NCBI GenBank assembly: GCA_020630715.1
Contig: JAHDIQ010000004.1
Span: 74,522-138,521, forward strand
Origin: Nonlabens sp.
GTDB lineage: Bacteria; Bacteroidota; Bacteroidia; Flavobacteriales; Flavobacteriaceae
Direction: 5' to 3'
Length of the DNA: 64,000 nucleotides
Shown here: piece after piece, positions 15,915 through 24,549 of the stretch
Layout: the number at the start of each line of letters is the position of its first letter
Numbering within the stretch: position 1 is the first letter of the stretch
Notes under the pieces: model-generated
Database searches by the model: none
Told to the model about the DNA's origin: nothing
The model's input: the letters and a program-made list of their open reading frames with translations, nothing else
Made by a program: the position numbers and the translations under genes

Positions 15915-16946
15915 ATGAACATTTGTTTCATTATGTATCCATGGAACGAGATACAACCAGAACACGATTCTACACTAGCCATGATCCATGAATGCGTTAA
16001 ACGCGGTCATAAAGTAGCTGTAGCAACGCCTGCAAATCTTACCATACGTGATAGTATTGCCTATGCATTTTCTAGCGTGATTTCTAAAATGGATAAAGTT
16101 CCAGCACAATTAAAATCCTTTTATAAACAAGTAAGCTTAAAAGAAAAGATGTTACCGCTAGCAGGATTTGACGTGATCATGATGAGAGCAAATCCGCCAC
16201 TGGATCCTATTGCATTGAATTTCTTAGATTCTGTTAAGGATGACGTGTTTATTGTGAATGATATTCAGGGATTGCGAGAGGCAAATAATAAATTATACAC
16301 AGCTTGTTTTGAAGATCCTAACAATGAGATCATTCCAGCGACTTATGTTTCAAAAAACAAAGAATACTTAAAAAGCGTCATTAGAGATAATGATAAAGAC
16401 CGCATGATCATGAAACCATTAAATGGTTATGGTGGTAGCGGTGTGATTATGATAGAGAAGAATGCGATGCACAATGTGAATTCGTTGTTAGACTTTTACA
16501 TTGATAATAAAGATGGAACGACTAACTATGTGATTTTACAAGATTATATAGAAGGTGCAGATCAAGGTGATTCTAGAATCTTATTGCTTAATGGTAAACC
16601 TATAGGTGCGATAAGACGCGTACCGGGAACAGAAGATCACCGTTCTAACATAAGCGCTGGTGGAACATTCCAGCGTCATCAACTCACTAAGGCCGAAAAG
16701 AATTTATGTAAAAAAATAGGTCCTAAATTAGTAAAGGACGGATTGTACTTTGTAGGTATTGATGTGATCAACGGTATGCTGGTAGAAGTAAATGTTATGT
16801 CACCTGGTGGAATCACTTACATTAATAAAGTAAGTAAAGTAAAGCTACAGGAAAAGGTCATTGACTTTTTTGAAGAAATTGCTGGTGAACAACTCAAGGC
16901 AACGGCACGTCGTAATGCTTTAAAAAACACCATTCTAGATGCTTAA
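15915..16946 (+). CDS. GshB-like ATP-grasp ligase
   Basis: 343 residues, similar to glutathione synthetase. The ATP-grasp is visible as 'MIMKPLNGYGGSGVIMIE' (ATP-binding Lys and Gly-rich loop, about residues 160-177), 'DSRILLLNGKPIGAIRRVPG' and 'VEVNVMSPGGITYIN', where the Glu and Asn bind magnesium. The N-terminal 'NDIQGLREANNKLYT' also fits GshB. No gshA is present in the window, and glutathione is not typical of the group, so a different carboxylate-amine or peptide ligase is more likely. It overlaps the next gene by 8 bp, opening a three-gene unit with two predicted zinc enzymes. Confidence 0.85.
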   Translation: MNICFIMYPWNEIQPEHDSTLAMIHECVKRGHKVAVATPANLTIRDSIAYAFSSVISKMDKVPAQLKSFYKQVSLKEKMLPLAGFDVIMMRANPPLDPIALNFLDSVKDDVFIVNDIQGLREANNKLYTACFEDPNNEIIPATYVSKNKEYLKSVIRDNDKDRMIMKPLNGYGGSGVIMIEKNAMHNVNSLLDFYIDNKDGTTNYVILQDYIEGADQGDSRILLLNGKPIGAIRRVPGTEDHRSNISAGGTFQRHQLTKAEKNLCKKIGPKLVKDGLYFVGIDVINGMLVEVNVMSPGGITYINKVSKVKLQEKVIDFFEEIAGEQLKATARRNALKNTILDA

Positions 16947-17778
16947 GTTATCGGTTCAAGAAATGATCGATAAAATCCAGCGTGAAGAACATTTTAACGC
17001 TGTGACAACTGATTATTCTTTTTCTTTAAAAATAGAAGATTACGTTCCTTATGTATGTGCTGCCGTACATGATGGTCACCAGTTTGCGCTTGATTTATGG
17101 GAGAATTGTTTGCATACAGCTCACGATCGCTGGTATGAGGAAGATCCTTGCACAGGCATTATGATTTCTGATATGCCTATAACATTGATCGCTCATGATT
17201 CTAGATTTGAATATGACTTAAATCGCGATCCTGAAAATGCCGTTTATGATACTGCATGGGGAAAAGAGTTGTGGAGAACTCCGCTTTCGCGAAAGCGTAA
17301 ACAACAATCACTGCAAAAACACGAGAACTTTTACAAAGTAGTTAAGGCACTAGTACATAAACTAGAAGAGCTCTACGTATCTACCGTTTTTTATGATATG
17401 CATTCCTATAACTGGAAACGCTGGGATCGTAAGGTGCCTGTTTTTAATATAGGAACTACAAATGTGGATGAGGAAACATTTAGAGTAGCGATCATGCAAT
17501 GGCAAGACGTCTTAAATGATTTGTCATTACCTATTGAACAAGAGGTAGAATGCACCATAAATGATGTTTTTAAAGGCAATGGTTATTTCCTAAAGTTTGT
17601 TACTGCACATTCTAAAAACACACTAGTTCTCGCTACAGAGATATCTAAGATTTACTGCGATGAAGAAACAGGAATTATCTACAGTGATGTGGTAGAGGCA
17701 GTACGTAGTCAGTTGAGTTATTACATAAAAGCACATGCGCATCGTTTTTACGATAGACATCACCAAATAGAACTTTAA
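16939..17778 (+). CDS. N-formylglutamate amidohydrolase-family protein
   Basis: 279 residues. Metal and substrate motifs of the FGase family are present: 'AAVHDGHQF' (His44, His47), 'HDSRFEYDLNR' with the E-x-DLNR signature, and 'FYDMHSYNWKR' with the D-x-HS motif. The family belongs to a zinc-dependent amidohydrolase/carboxypeptidase fold, and characterised members release formate from N-formylglutamate. No histidine-degradation (hut) genes are near, so the substrate may differ. It overlaps the ATP-grasp gene by 8 bp and is 3 bp from the QEGLA metallopeptidase. A palindrome copy (17283-17296) encodes LSRK just after the 'AWGKELWRTP' stretch. Confidence 0.85.
   Translation: MLKLSVQEMIDKIQREEHFNAVTTDYSFSLKIEDYVPYVCAAVHDGHQFALDLWENCLHTAHDRWYEEDPCTGIMISDMPITLIAHDSRFEYDLNRDPENAVYDTAWGKELWRTPLSRKRKQQSLQKHENFYKVVKALVHKLEELYVSTVFYDMHSYNWKRWDRKVPVFNIGTTNVDEETFRVAIMQWQDVLNDLSLPIEQEVECTINDVFKGNGYFLKFVTAHSKNTLVLATEISKIYCDEETGIIYSDVVEAVRSQLSYYIKAHAHRFYDRHHQIEL
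17283..17296. repeat. Interspersed palindrome, copy 4
   Basis: Exact GCTTTCGCGAAAGC in the FGase-like gene, read as Leu-Ser-Arg-Lys inside a basic, glutamine-rich segment that looks like a surface loop. Confidence 0.95.
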
Positions 17779-17781
17779 TCT

Positions 17782-18927
17782 ATGGATCATCAGTCCATTA
17801 TTGACATCGATGCAAACTTGCATAGGATTGTACGTAATATTGAATTATTGAGTTACATCAATCCTATTAACATTGCACAAGAACGTAAGAATTTTTTTAA
17901 GCATAAGTTTCATTATGAGCCCGAATTTAAATATCGTAAGGTAAAATTTAAACCTTATAAGTTACACCGCTTATTCTTTTCACAGCGATTAGAACGCATC
18001 GATGATAAACTCATAAAATCCTTGTATAAAGATGTTATTTACACTTATAGTGGTTTAGTACAATGTATCGAAACCATTAGTGAAAAGAGTGACACATTTT
18101 ATTATAATAGTTTGAGGTTTTTTGGCACACCTACAGAAAAAATGGTCGAAAACGCTAGGTTTATTTTACACCATCCAGTACCAGACCATGAGTTGCATCT
18201 GGATGAAAAGGTGCTTACCACAGATGATGCAATTGCATTTTTTCAAGAATTTAGGACTCAGTATGATTTTGATTTTACTATAAAAACCAGCAGTGCCATG
18301 AGTGCGGCTGCGATGGTATCAAATAATGAAAAAACACTCATTTTAAAGCGTAATCATAAGTTTTCTCACCACGAATTAAATGTGCTTGCGCATCATGAAA
18401 TAGGAGTACATCTTGTCACTACTTTCAATGCGCTAGCACAACCTTTAAAGGTTTTTTCAAATGGTTTTCCTAATAACGTAGAAACCCAAGAAGGACTAGC
18501 CGTCATGGCCGAGTATTTAAGTGGTAATTTAACTGTTACTCGATTAAGAGAGCTTGCTTATCGAGTGATTGCTGTGGATTCATTGATAAGAGGTAATAGT
18601 TTTGCCGGCACTTTTGATATCATACACAATCAATATAAATTGAGCCGTGAAAAAGCTTTTAGAATTACCTTAAGAGTTCATCGCGGTGGTGGTTTTACTA
18701 AGGATGCCTTATACCTTTCAGGACTTAAGAAAGTGTATCGACGATATCAAAAAGGTGCTTCCTTAGACCTGATGATGATGGGTAAATGTTCTTTAAAATA
18801 CGAGAAAACCATAGCACATCTTATGGATCAAGGACTGGCCGTATCATCTCCTTATAAAAGTAGTTCTTTTCATAAAAATCTTAATTCAAATCCTACCGTA
18901 GACTTTATACTTCAAAATTTGAATTAG
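17782..18927 (+). CDS. MATCAP/DUF1704-family metallopeptidase (QEGLA motif protein)
   Basis: 381 residues. It has the HExxxH zinc motif (HEIGVH, residues 205-210) and the family-naming QEGLA motif (residues 236-240), whose Glu is a likely third ligand. Later 'HRGGGFTKDALYLSGL' is also typical. Bacterial members are annotated as flavohemoglobin-expression-modulating QEGLA proteins. Human relatives (MATCAP) are carboxypeptidases that remove the C-terminal tyrosine of tubulin. No signal peptide, so cytoplasmic. It follows the FGase-like gene by 3 bp. Being encoded with an ATP-grasp ligase suggests a ligation and removal cycle on a peptide tail; this is inference. Confidence 0.87.
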   Translation: MDHQSIIDIDANLHRIVRNIELLSYINPINIAQERKNFFKHKFHYEPEFKYRKVKFKPYKLHRLFFSQRLERIDDKLIKSLYKDVIYTYSGLVQCIETISEKSDTFYYNSLRFFGTPTEKMVENARFILHHPVPDHELHLDEKVLTTDDAIAFFQEFRTQYDFDFTIKTSSAMSAAAMVSNNEKTLILKRNHKFSHHELNVLAHHEIGVHLVTTFNALAQPLKVFSNGFPNNVETQEGLAVMAEYLSGNLTVTRLRELAYRVIAVDSLIRGNSFAGTFDIIHNQYKLSREKAFRITLRVHRGGGFTKDALYLSGLKKVYRRYQKGASLDLMMMGKCSLKYEKTIAHLMDQGLAVSSPYKSSSFHKNLNSNPTVDFILQNLN

Positions 18928-19019
18928 GCTGGTTTTTACAGTTGGGTAATTGAATATGACAGTTCAGGCGTATTGAATTTTTCAAACATGGGTCATGATA
19001 GATATTTGTGGTGTTCTAA

Positions 19020-19038
19020 AAAAGTATTGAGTACTTTT
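19020..19038 (+). promoter_or_regulatory. Candidate operator dyad before the LytS operon
   Basis: AAAAGTA-TTGAG-TACTTTT is a perfect 7-bp inverted repeat ending 20 bp before the kinase ATG. There is no T run to suggest a terminator, so it may be a binding site for the LytTR regulator encoded at the end of the operon. Confidence 0.35.
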
Positions 19039-19058
19039 AGGTTCACTAGCATATAGGT

Positions 19059-20390
19059 ATGAAAAAATTTTTAAGACTTCTCTGGGTTGCAACGATCATT
19101 ACGGTCTTCATCAGCACGATTAATATTATCTTAGGTGGATGGGATGGAATTGAGCAGGAGATGATAGATACGGCAACAGACTTTATGTTTTCTGTATGTC
19201 TTACCATGGTTAATTCTTATTACTTTGATTTTTTGGGTACTAGATTATCATGGAGTAAAAATGGTTTAAAACGATTACTGGTAGGAGCGATAGGAAGCGT
19301 TATTCTTACGATGATCACCTTATTTTTACTTCACTTTGTTTTACGAGTGTTCATTTACAATGTCACCATAGAGAATTTCTTTAAGTATCAAAATTGGGAT
19401 TGGTATCTATTTGGTCTAGTTATCACGCTTATCATTTCTGTGGTTTTTCATGCGGTGTATTTCTGGAAAGAATTACAGCGCCAAAAGGTAAAGGAACAAA
19501 AAGTCATCGCTAGCAGTGCCACCGCACAATTTGACGCGCTTAAGAATCAGCTGGATCCACATTTTTTATTTAATAGTTTAAATGTACTGGTTTCTTTAAT
19601 TGAAGAGAACCCTAAAGCGGCGACTAAGTTTACTACCTCACTTTCTAAGGTATATCGCTATGTTTTAGAACAGCGTAATAAAGAGCTAGTAAGTGTAGAT
19701 GAAGAACTCAAATTTGCACGAACTTATGTAGGACTTTTAAAATGGAGATTTGAAGATAGTCTAGAAGTTTCTATTCCAGAACAAGCATCAAATCCGGACT
19801 TAAAAGTGGTCCCATTATCATTACAATTATTATTAGAAAATGCGGTGAAGCATAATATCGTAAGTGATAGCCAGCCTTTATCCTTATCCATCTATGAAAA
19901 GAATAGCGAGTTAATCGTAGAAAATAATTTACAGGTTAAACAACATGTAAAAAAGGGTAGTGGTGTAGGATTGCAAAACATCGCTTCTAGATATGGTTTA
20001 TTAAGTACACGCCAGATGAAGATTGCACAAGACGATCAATCGTTTACTGTGAGCATTCCTATGCTTACTGATAGCGAGATTAGAAACACACAAAATTTAG
20101 AAATTATGAATGATTCCACATTAGAAGATCCTAAACTAGTACATGCTCGTGAACGCGTTGCTAGTATTAAAGAGTTTTATGACAATCTATTGCGCACAGG
20201 AGTAATCCTGGCGTTTCTAGCAACTATTAATTACTTTACATCAGACTTTCCATGGGTGATTTTTCCAGCAGTAGGAATGTCCATAGGATTACTGTTTAAT
20301 TATTTTAAAACCTTTAATCAAAATTTCTTTTTAGGAAAAGGATGGGAAGAACGTAAAATTCAACAATATATCAACGATAAAGATTTTTAA
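19059..20390 (+). CDS. LytS-type sensor histidine kinase with C-terminal 2TM domain
   Basis: 443 residues. About four N-terminal membrane helices (residues 8-150) precede a His_kinase (PF06580-type) core: 'ALKNQLDPHFLFNSLNVLVS' with the phospho-accepting His168, an N-box 'LLLENAVKHNI' and a G-box 'GSGVGLQNIASRYG'. Unlike most LytS kinases it continues with a 2TM domain (about residues 365-440: 'ARERVASIKEFYDN', two helices, 'GKGWEERKIQQYI'). The same domain forms the whole of the next two proteins. It sits 1 bp before the next gene in a four-gene operon ending in the cognate LytTR regulator. Confidence 0.9.
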   Translation: MKKFLRLLWVATIITVFISTINIILGGWDGIEQEMIDTATDFMFSVCLTMVNSYYFDFLGTRLSWSKNGLKRLLVGAIGSVILTMITLFLLHFVLRVFIYNVTIENFFKYQNWDWYLFGLVITLIISVVFHAVYFWKELQRQKVKEQKVIASSATAQFDALKNQLDPHFLFNSLNVLVSLIEENPKAATKFTTSLSKVYRYVLEQRNKELVSVDEELKFARTYVGLLKWRFEDSLEVSIPEQASNPDLKVVPLSLQLLLENAVKHNIVSDSQPLSLSIYEKNSELIVENNLQVKQHVKKGSGVGLQNIASRYGLLSTRQMKIAQDDQSFTVSIPMLTDSEIRNTQNLEIMNDSTLEDPKLVHARERVASIKEFYDNLLRTGVILAFLATINYFTSDFPWVIFPAVGMSIGLLFNYFKTFNQNFFLGKGWEERKIQQYINDKDF

Positions 20391-20391
20391 T

Positions 20392-20688
20392 ATGAACGCA
20401 CAAGAAAGCTATCAGGAAAAATACAAACGCGCCAAAGATCGCGTAGAAGAAATACGTGCCTTTTACACACATGCGTTTATCTATGTGATTGTAAACATAG
20501 GAATTGCTTCATTGAATTACTGGCAAAACGAATGGGAATTCCCTTGGTTTTTATTCACTTTAGGCGGTTGGGGAATAGGTCTTGCCGTGCACGGTTTTGT
20601 AACCTTTGGGTCTAATCCATTTACGGGAAAGAAATGGGAAGAACGTAAAATTCAAGAGCTTATGAAAAAAGAACAATTCAATCAATAG
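20392..20688 (+). CDS. 2TM-domain small membrane protein (first)
   Basis: 98 residues consisting only of a 2TM domain: a conserved amphipathic start 'AKDRVEEIRAFYTHAFIY', two membrane helices with a short 'WEFPWF' turn, then 'GGWGIGLAVHGFVTFGSNPF' and 'GKKWEERKIQELM'. It is clearly homologous to the C-terminus of the upstream kinase and to the following gene. Both ends are predicted to face the cytoplasm. The gene starts 1 bp after the kinase stop. It may interact with the kinase or the membrane; the role is unproven. Confidence 0.85.
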   Translation: MNAQESYQEKYKRAKDRVEEIRAFYTHAFIYVIVNIGIASLNYWQNEWEFPWFLFTLGGWGIGLAVHGFVTFGSNPFTGKKWEERKIQELMKKEQFNQ

Positions 20689-20690
20689 TT

Positions 20691-20975
20691 ATGAATCAAC
20701 AACAATCAGAAGCTTATAATAAAGCAAAAAGCCGAGTAAAAGAGATCAAAGGTTTCTATAATCATTTAGCTGTATTTTTAATCGTAAATGCGGTTATTGC
20801 AGGTATCGTTTGGTACTACGATGGACCTATATGGTTTACTTTGTTATTTGCCACTGGTGGATGGGCGATAGGATTGCTAGCCCATTTGATGAAAACGTTT
20901 CAATGGAATCCGTTTTTAAGTAGCAACTGGGAACAACGTAAATTAAAAGAACTTTTAGAAAAAGAAGATCAGTAA
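20691..20975 (+). CDS. 2TM-domain small membrane protein (second)
   Basis: 94 residues with the same plan as its neighbour: 'AKSRVKEIKGFYNHLAVFLI', two membrane helices, 'ATGGWAIGLLAHLMKTFQWN', and the closing 'NWEQRKLKELLEKE'. It lies 2 bp after the previous gene and 1 bp before the LytTR gene, so all four are translated from one transcript. The three 2TM copies in a row (one fused, two free) look like serial duplication followed by divergence. Confidence 0.85.
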   Translation: MNQQQSEAYNKAKSRVKEIKGFYNHLAVFLIVNAVIAGIVWYYDGPIWFTLLFATGGWAIGLLAHLMKTFQWNPFLSSNWEQRKLKELLEKEDQ

Positions 20976-20976
20976 T

Positions 20977-21741
20977 ATGAAAGCCATTATTATAGAAGAT
21001 GAAAAACCAGCTGCTAGACGTTTACATCGTTTACTGGATGATCTGGAAATGCCTGTGGCGACCATGCTACATTCTGTAAAAGAATCTGTGGAGTATTTAC
21101 TCAATAATGAGCATCCCGATTTAATTTTCCTTGATATTCAGTTGAGTGATGGACTTTCCTTTGAGATTTTTGATCAGGTAGCTGTTTCTAGTGCTATTAT
21201 TTTCACGACGGCTTATGATGAGTATGCTTTACAAGCTTTTAAATTAAACAGTATTGATTACCTTTTAAAGCCTATTGATGAGGATGAGTTAAAAGTAGCT
21301 GTAGAGAAGTTTCAACTACGCTTTCGCGAAAGCGAAACAACCACCACAAAAATAGATTTTAACGACATTGCAAAGATGTTACAAAATCCCGTAGATCAAA
21401 ACTATAAAAAACGATATACCGCCAAAGTAGGTGAACATATTAAACTGTTTCAAACTGATGAAATCCAGCTGTTCTATTCAGAGAATAAAGGTGCGTATAT
21501 CAATCTAGAAAACGGACGTAATTACCTTATTGATGGTAAGTTAGAATCCTTAATAGATGAGTTAGATCCACAACAATTTTACCGTATTTCTAGACAGGCG
21601 ATTGTGAATGTAAACGCGATAGATGATATGGTGAGTTATACAAATTCACGTCTTAAGGTTAAGATCAATAGCTTTAAAGAATTTGATCTTATTGTGAGTA
21701 GGGAACGTGTCAAAGATTTTAAAAAATGGCTGGAACAATAA
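20977..21741 (+). CDS. LytTR-family response regulator
   Basis: 254 residues. A receiver domain has acidic residues at 7-9, phospho-acceptor Asp53 ('LIFLDIQLSDG') and the conserved 'YLLKPI' lysine near residue 98. The C-terminal LytTR DNA-binding domain starts near residue 145 ('AKVGEHIKLFQTDEIQLFYS') and includes 'LDPQQFYRISRQAIVNVNAI'. It is the partner of the upstream LytS-type kinase. A palindrome copy adds RFRES exactly in the linker between the two domains. A candidate target is the dyad at 19020-19038. Confidence 0.93.
   Translation: MKAIIIEDEKPAARRLHRLLDDLEMPVATMLHSVKESVEYLLNNEHPDLIFLDIQLSDGLSFEIFDQVAVSSAIIFTTAYDEYALQAFKLNSIDYLLKPIDEDELKVAVEKFQLRFRESETTTTKIDFNDIAKMLQNPVDQNYKKRYTAKVGEHIKLFQTDEIQLFYSENKGAYINLENGRNYLIDGKLESLIDELDPQQFYRISRQAIVNVNAIDDMVSYTNSRLKVKINSFKEFDLIVSRERVKDFKKWLEQ
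21320..21333. repeat. Interspersed palindrome, copy 5
   Basis: Exact GCTTTCGCGAAAGC read as Arg-Phe-Arg-Glu-Ser in the linker of the LytTR regulator. It is followed by the C/A-rich flank AAACAACCACCACAAA. Confidence 0.95.
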
Positions 21742-21748
21742 AAGTTAT

Positions 21749-22174
21749 CTAGTCTTTCTTAATCAGTGTCACTTTATCCGCTGTAATAGTAATGCGTTTT
21801 TCCTTGTAGAGTTTACCTAGTGCTTTTTTGTAAGCTTTCTTACTCATATTTAAATGATAATGAATATGATCTGGTGGGCTTTTATCTGTAAGTAAAAGAT
21901 AGCCATACGGGCTGGCGTTGAGCTCTTCCAGTACTTTATTTGCATCTTGATCTATTACATTTAAAAATCCTTGTGGACGTAAGGAGACATCTATTTTTCC
22001 ATCTTCTCTTATGGTTTTGATATAACCAGTAACTTCTTCCTTTTCAGAAAGCGCATGATATACCTCACTATGATAAAGTAAAGCTTCTATTTCTTTCTCT
22101 ATAAGTACATTATAGCCTAGTGGTGTTTCATTTTCAATGATAAGCTGTACTTGATCTCCTACTTTTAAATCCAT
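21749..22174 (-). CDS. S1 RNA-binding / CvfB-like winged-helix protein
   Basis: 141 residues. The N-terminal half is an S1-like fold ('VGDQVQLIIENETPLGYNVL', 'GYIKTIREDGKIDVSLRP'), and the C-terminal half resembles the winged helix of CvfB ('MSKKAYKKALGKLYKEKRIT'). Characterised CvfB proteins are about twice as long, with several S1 domains, so this looks like the C-terminal half only. It may bind RNA and modulate translation or decay. It converges with the LytTR gene and lies 7 bp from its stop. Confidence 0.8.
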   Translation of the reverse strand: MDLKVGDQVQLIIENETPLGYNVLIEKEIEALLYHSEVYHALSEKEEVTGYIKTIREDGKIDVSLRPQGFLNVIDQDANKVLEELNASPYGYLLLTDKSPPDHIHYHLNMSKKAYKKALGKLYKEKRITITADKVTLIKKD

Positions 22175-22359
22175 TTTCTCTTTTTTTTGAGCATCGGTTT
22201 TAACTTTTTTGTCTTAATTGTAAACCATTACAAATCTATTACTTCAATTGATATATTTTAAAGAATATGTTATTTCATTCATTTTTTATTCTTATCATAT
22301 ATTATTCTAAATTTAGCAATACGTTACTTAGTTGTATTTTTAGAGTTCAAAAAAAATTT

Positions 22360-23913
22360 ATGGAACAATTATGGGTCTTTATAACAAACCTAGCCTGGTA
22401 CTGGTGGCTTATAGCCTTTATCCTTATTGTAGCGATCTATGACATTTTTAATACAAAACACATAGTCCTTAGAAATTTCCCAGTGGTAGGACACATTAGG
22501 TATTGGCTAGAAAGTATAGGTCCTGAACTGCGTCAGTATATCGTTGCAAATAACCGTGAGGAATTACCTTTTAATCGTATCGAGCGTGGATGGATTTATG
22601 CTAGTGCAAAAAATGAGAATAATTACGAAGGTTTTGGTACAGATAGAGATATCCATTCTCATAATTACATCTTTATAAATAATGCGATGATGCCCTTTAA
22701 GGTGACACCATATCATGTTACCAGTAAACGTCCAGAGTTTTTACCATGTGCTAAAGTGATAGGAGCTTCAAAAAATCGCAAGCGTCCTTTTAGACCAGCG
22801 AGTATCATAAACATAAGTGCGATGAGCTACGGATCACTATCTGCTAGAGCGATAGATGCTATGAATCAAGGCGCAAAAAAGGTGAATGCTTATCACAATA
22901 CTGGTGAAGGTGGACTATCACCGTATCACAAACGAGGCGCTGATGTGGTGTTTCATTTTGGAACTGGATACTATGGTGTGCGAGATAAAGAAGGGAACTT
23001 TTCTATGGAAATGATGAAAAAGTTAGTGGCAGAAAATCCGCAAGTGCGTGCTATTGAAGTCAAACTTTCTCAAGGAGCAAAGCCAGGAAAAGGTGGTGTG
23101 TTACCAGCGTCAAAAATATCAAAAGAAATAAGTGAGATCCGTAATGTTCCTATGGGGCAAGATGTATTATCGCCACCTACACATAGTGCTTTTGAGGGAA
23201 TTCAAGGTCTGGTAGATTTTGTAGAGTCCATCGCTCAAGAAACAGGTTTACCTGTAGGAATTAAAGCAGCTATAGGTAAAACAGATCAATGGGAAGAGCT
23301 AGCAGATATTATGAAAGCTACAGGTAAAGGTCCTGATTTTATTACCGTGGATGGTGGCGAAGGAGGAACTGGTGCAGCACCACCTAGTTTTGCAGATCAT
23401 GTTTCCCTACCATGGGTTTACGGTTTTAAAGCTTTGTATAAAGTTTTTCAAGAGCGTGGAATGGCAAAAGATCTGGTGTTTATCGCTAGTGGAAAATTAG
23501 GTTTTCCTGCAAAAGCAGCAATGGCATTTGCCATGGGCGCAGATGTTATTAATGTGGCACGTGAAGCCATGATTTCTATAGGTTGTATACAAGCGCAAGC
23601 CTGCCATAATAATACCTGTCCTACCGGAATTGCAACACAAAACAAATGGTTACAACGCGGAATTGTAGTGCCAGAAAAAGCAGACCGTTTAGCGAGCTAT
23701 TTCAAGAAATTCAATAAAGAGTTACTAGAAATTACTCATGCTGCTGGTTACGAGCATCCTTGCCAGTTTACCATGAAAGATGTAGATGTAAGCATAGGTG
23801 ATCACAACATGACGCAGACGCTAGAATACACTTATAAATATCAAAAAACGCCTGTACCTTTTGATAATTTAGGTCAATTAGAAGATTGTGAGCATTTAGG
23901 TGGAAAGGATTAA
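22360..23913 (+). CDS. Membrane-anchored FMN-binding glutamate synthase-family protein
   Basis: 517 residues from ATG 22360; the in-frame extension upstream has no family match. One or two N-terminal membrane helices ('WYWWLIAFILIVAIYDIF') precede a GltB2-type (beta/alpha)8 barrel with the FMN motif 'DGGEGGTGAAPPSFADH' and the cysteine cluster 'CHNNTCPTGIATQ', which binds an iron-sulfur cluster in glutamate synthases. There is no glutaminase domain and no GltD subunit nearby, so it cannot be a standard GOGAT. This archaeal-type subfamily is widespread, and its substrate is not established. Confidence 0.88.
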   Translation: MEQLWVFITNLAWYWWLIAFILIVAIYDIFNTKHIVLRNFPVVGHIRYWLESIGPELRQYIVANNREELPFNRIERGWIYASAKNENNYEGFGTDRDIHSHNYIFINNAMMPFKVTPYHVTSKRPEFLPCAKVIGASKNRKRPFRPASIINISAMSYGSLSARAIDAMNQGAKKVNAYHNTGEGGLSPYHKRGADVVFHFGTGYYGVRDKEGNFSMEMMKKLVAENPQVRAIEVKLSQGAKPGKGGVLPASKISKEISEIRNVPMGQDVLSPPTHSAFEGIQGLVDFVESIAQETGLPVGIKAAIGKTDQWEELADIMKATGKGPDFITVDGGEGGTGAAPPSFADHVSLPWVYGFKALYKVFQERGMAKDLVFIASGKLGFPAKAAMAFAMGADVINVAREAMISIGCIQAQACHNNTCPTGIATQNKWLQRGIVVPEKADRLASYFKKFNKELLEITHAAGYEHPCQFTMKDVDVSIGDHNMTQTLEYTYKYQKTPVPFDNLGQLEDCEHLGGKD

Positions 23914-24030
23914 GAATATCTTCTGTAGATTAAACATAGTATTCTAATTGTCTAGCAGGCAAATAACTTAAGATTCTTGTTTTAAAACTGCCCTATTCAA
24001 TTTACCTTTGAGGCAATAACTGAGATTATT

Positions 24031-24549
24031 ATGGAAAATCAAATTCTAGATTTATTTATGATGTTGTTACCTGCATTAATTGTAGGAGTGATTGCTTTCT
24101 ATTTTTTATCTTCTTTTATGAAGAATGAAGAACGTAGACGTCGATTTATAACTGTACGTGAGTCGCAAGGTAAAACCTTACCTACTCGTATGGCGTCTTA
24201 TGAACGCATGACTCTTTTTTTAGAACGTATAAAACCAAATAATCTAGTTGTACGAACGCAACCAGGAAGTATGTCAAAACAGCAATATGAACAAGTACTT
24301 ATCGCAGCGGTAGATCAAGAGTTTGAGCATAATATTGCTCAGCAAATTTATGTAAGTGAAGAATGCTGGAATATTATACGTGCAGCAAAAAACACTACCA
24401 TACAGCAAATACGCCAAGTGGCTATGAGTGAAAAAATCAATGATGCAGAAGGTTTACGTAAAGCTATCGTCAACGAATTAATGGATAAGCGAGCACCTAG
24501 CTCCACAGCCTTGAGTTTCTTACGCGCCGAGGTAAAGGATTTGTTTTAA
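24031..24549 (+). CDS. Conserved membrane-anchored protein of unknown function
   Basis: 172 residues with one N-terminal membrane helix (residues 9-28, 'MLLPALIVGVIAFYFLSSFM') and a basic stretch right after it (ERRRR), so the soluble part is predicted to be cytoplasmic. The rest is helical, with 'SMSKQQYEQVLIAAVDQEFE' and 'RAAKNTTIQQIRQVAMSEKI' as its most conserved-looking stretches. I know of similar proteins in Flavobacteriia but no function. It converges with the M1 peptidase gene with a 4-bp overlap of stop codons. Confidence 0.75.
   Translation: MENQILDLFMMLLPALIVGVIAFYFLSSFMKNEERRRRFITVRESQGKTLPTRMASYERMTLFLERIKPNNLVVRTQPGSMSKQQYEQVLIAAVDQEFEHNIAQQIYVSEECWNIIRAAKNTTIQQIRQVAMSEKINDAEGLRKAIVNELMDKRAPSSTALSFLRAEVKDLF

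Noticed and set aside
15915-16946. Ordinary glutathione synthesis
   Set aside because: Only a GshB-like protein is present; no gamma-glutamylcysteine synthetase is near and the two partner genes do not belong to that pathway.
22360-23913. A complete glutamate synthase
   Set aside because: The glutaminase domain and the GltD subunit are both missing, so assimilation of ammonia by GOGAT cannot be claimed.
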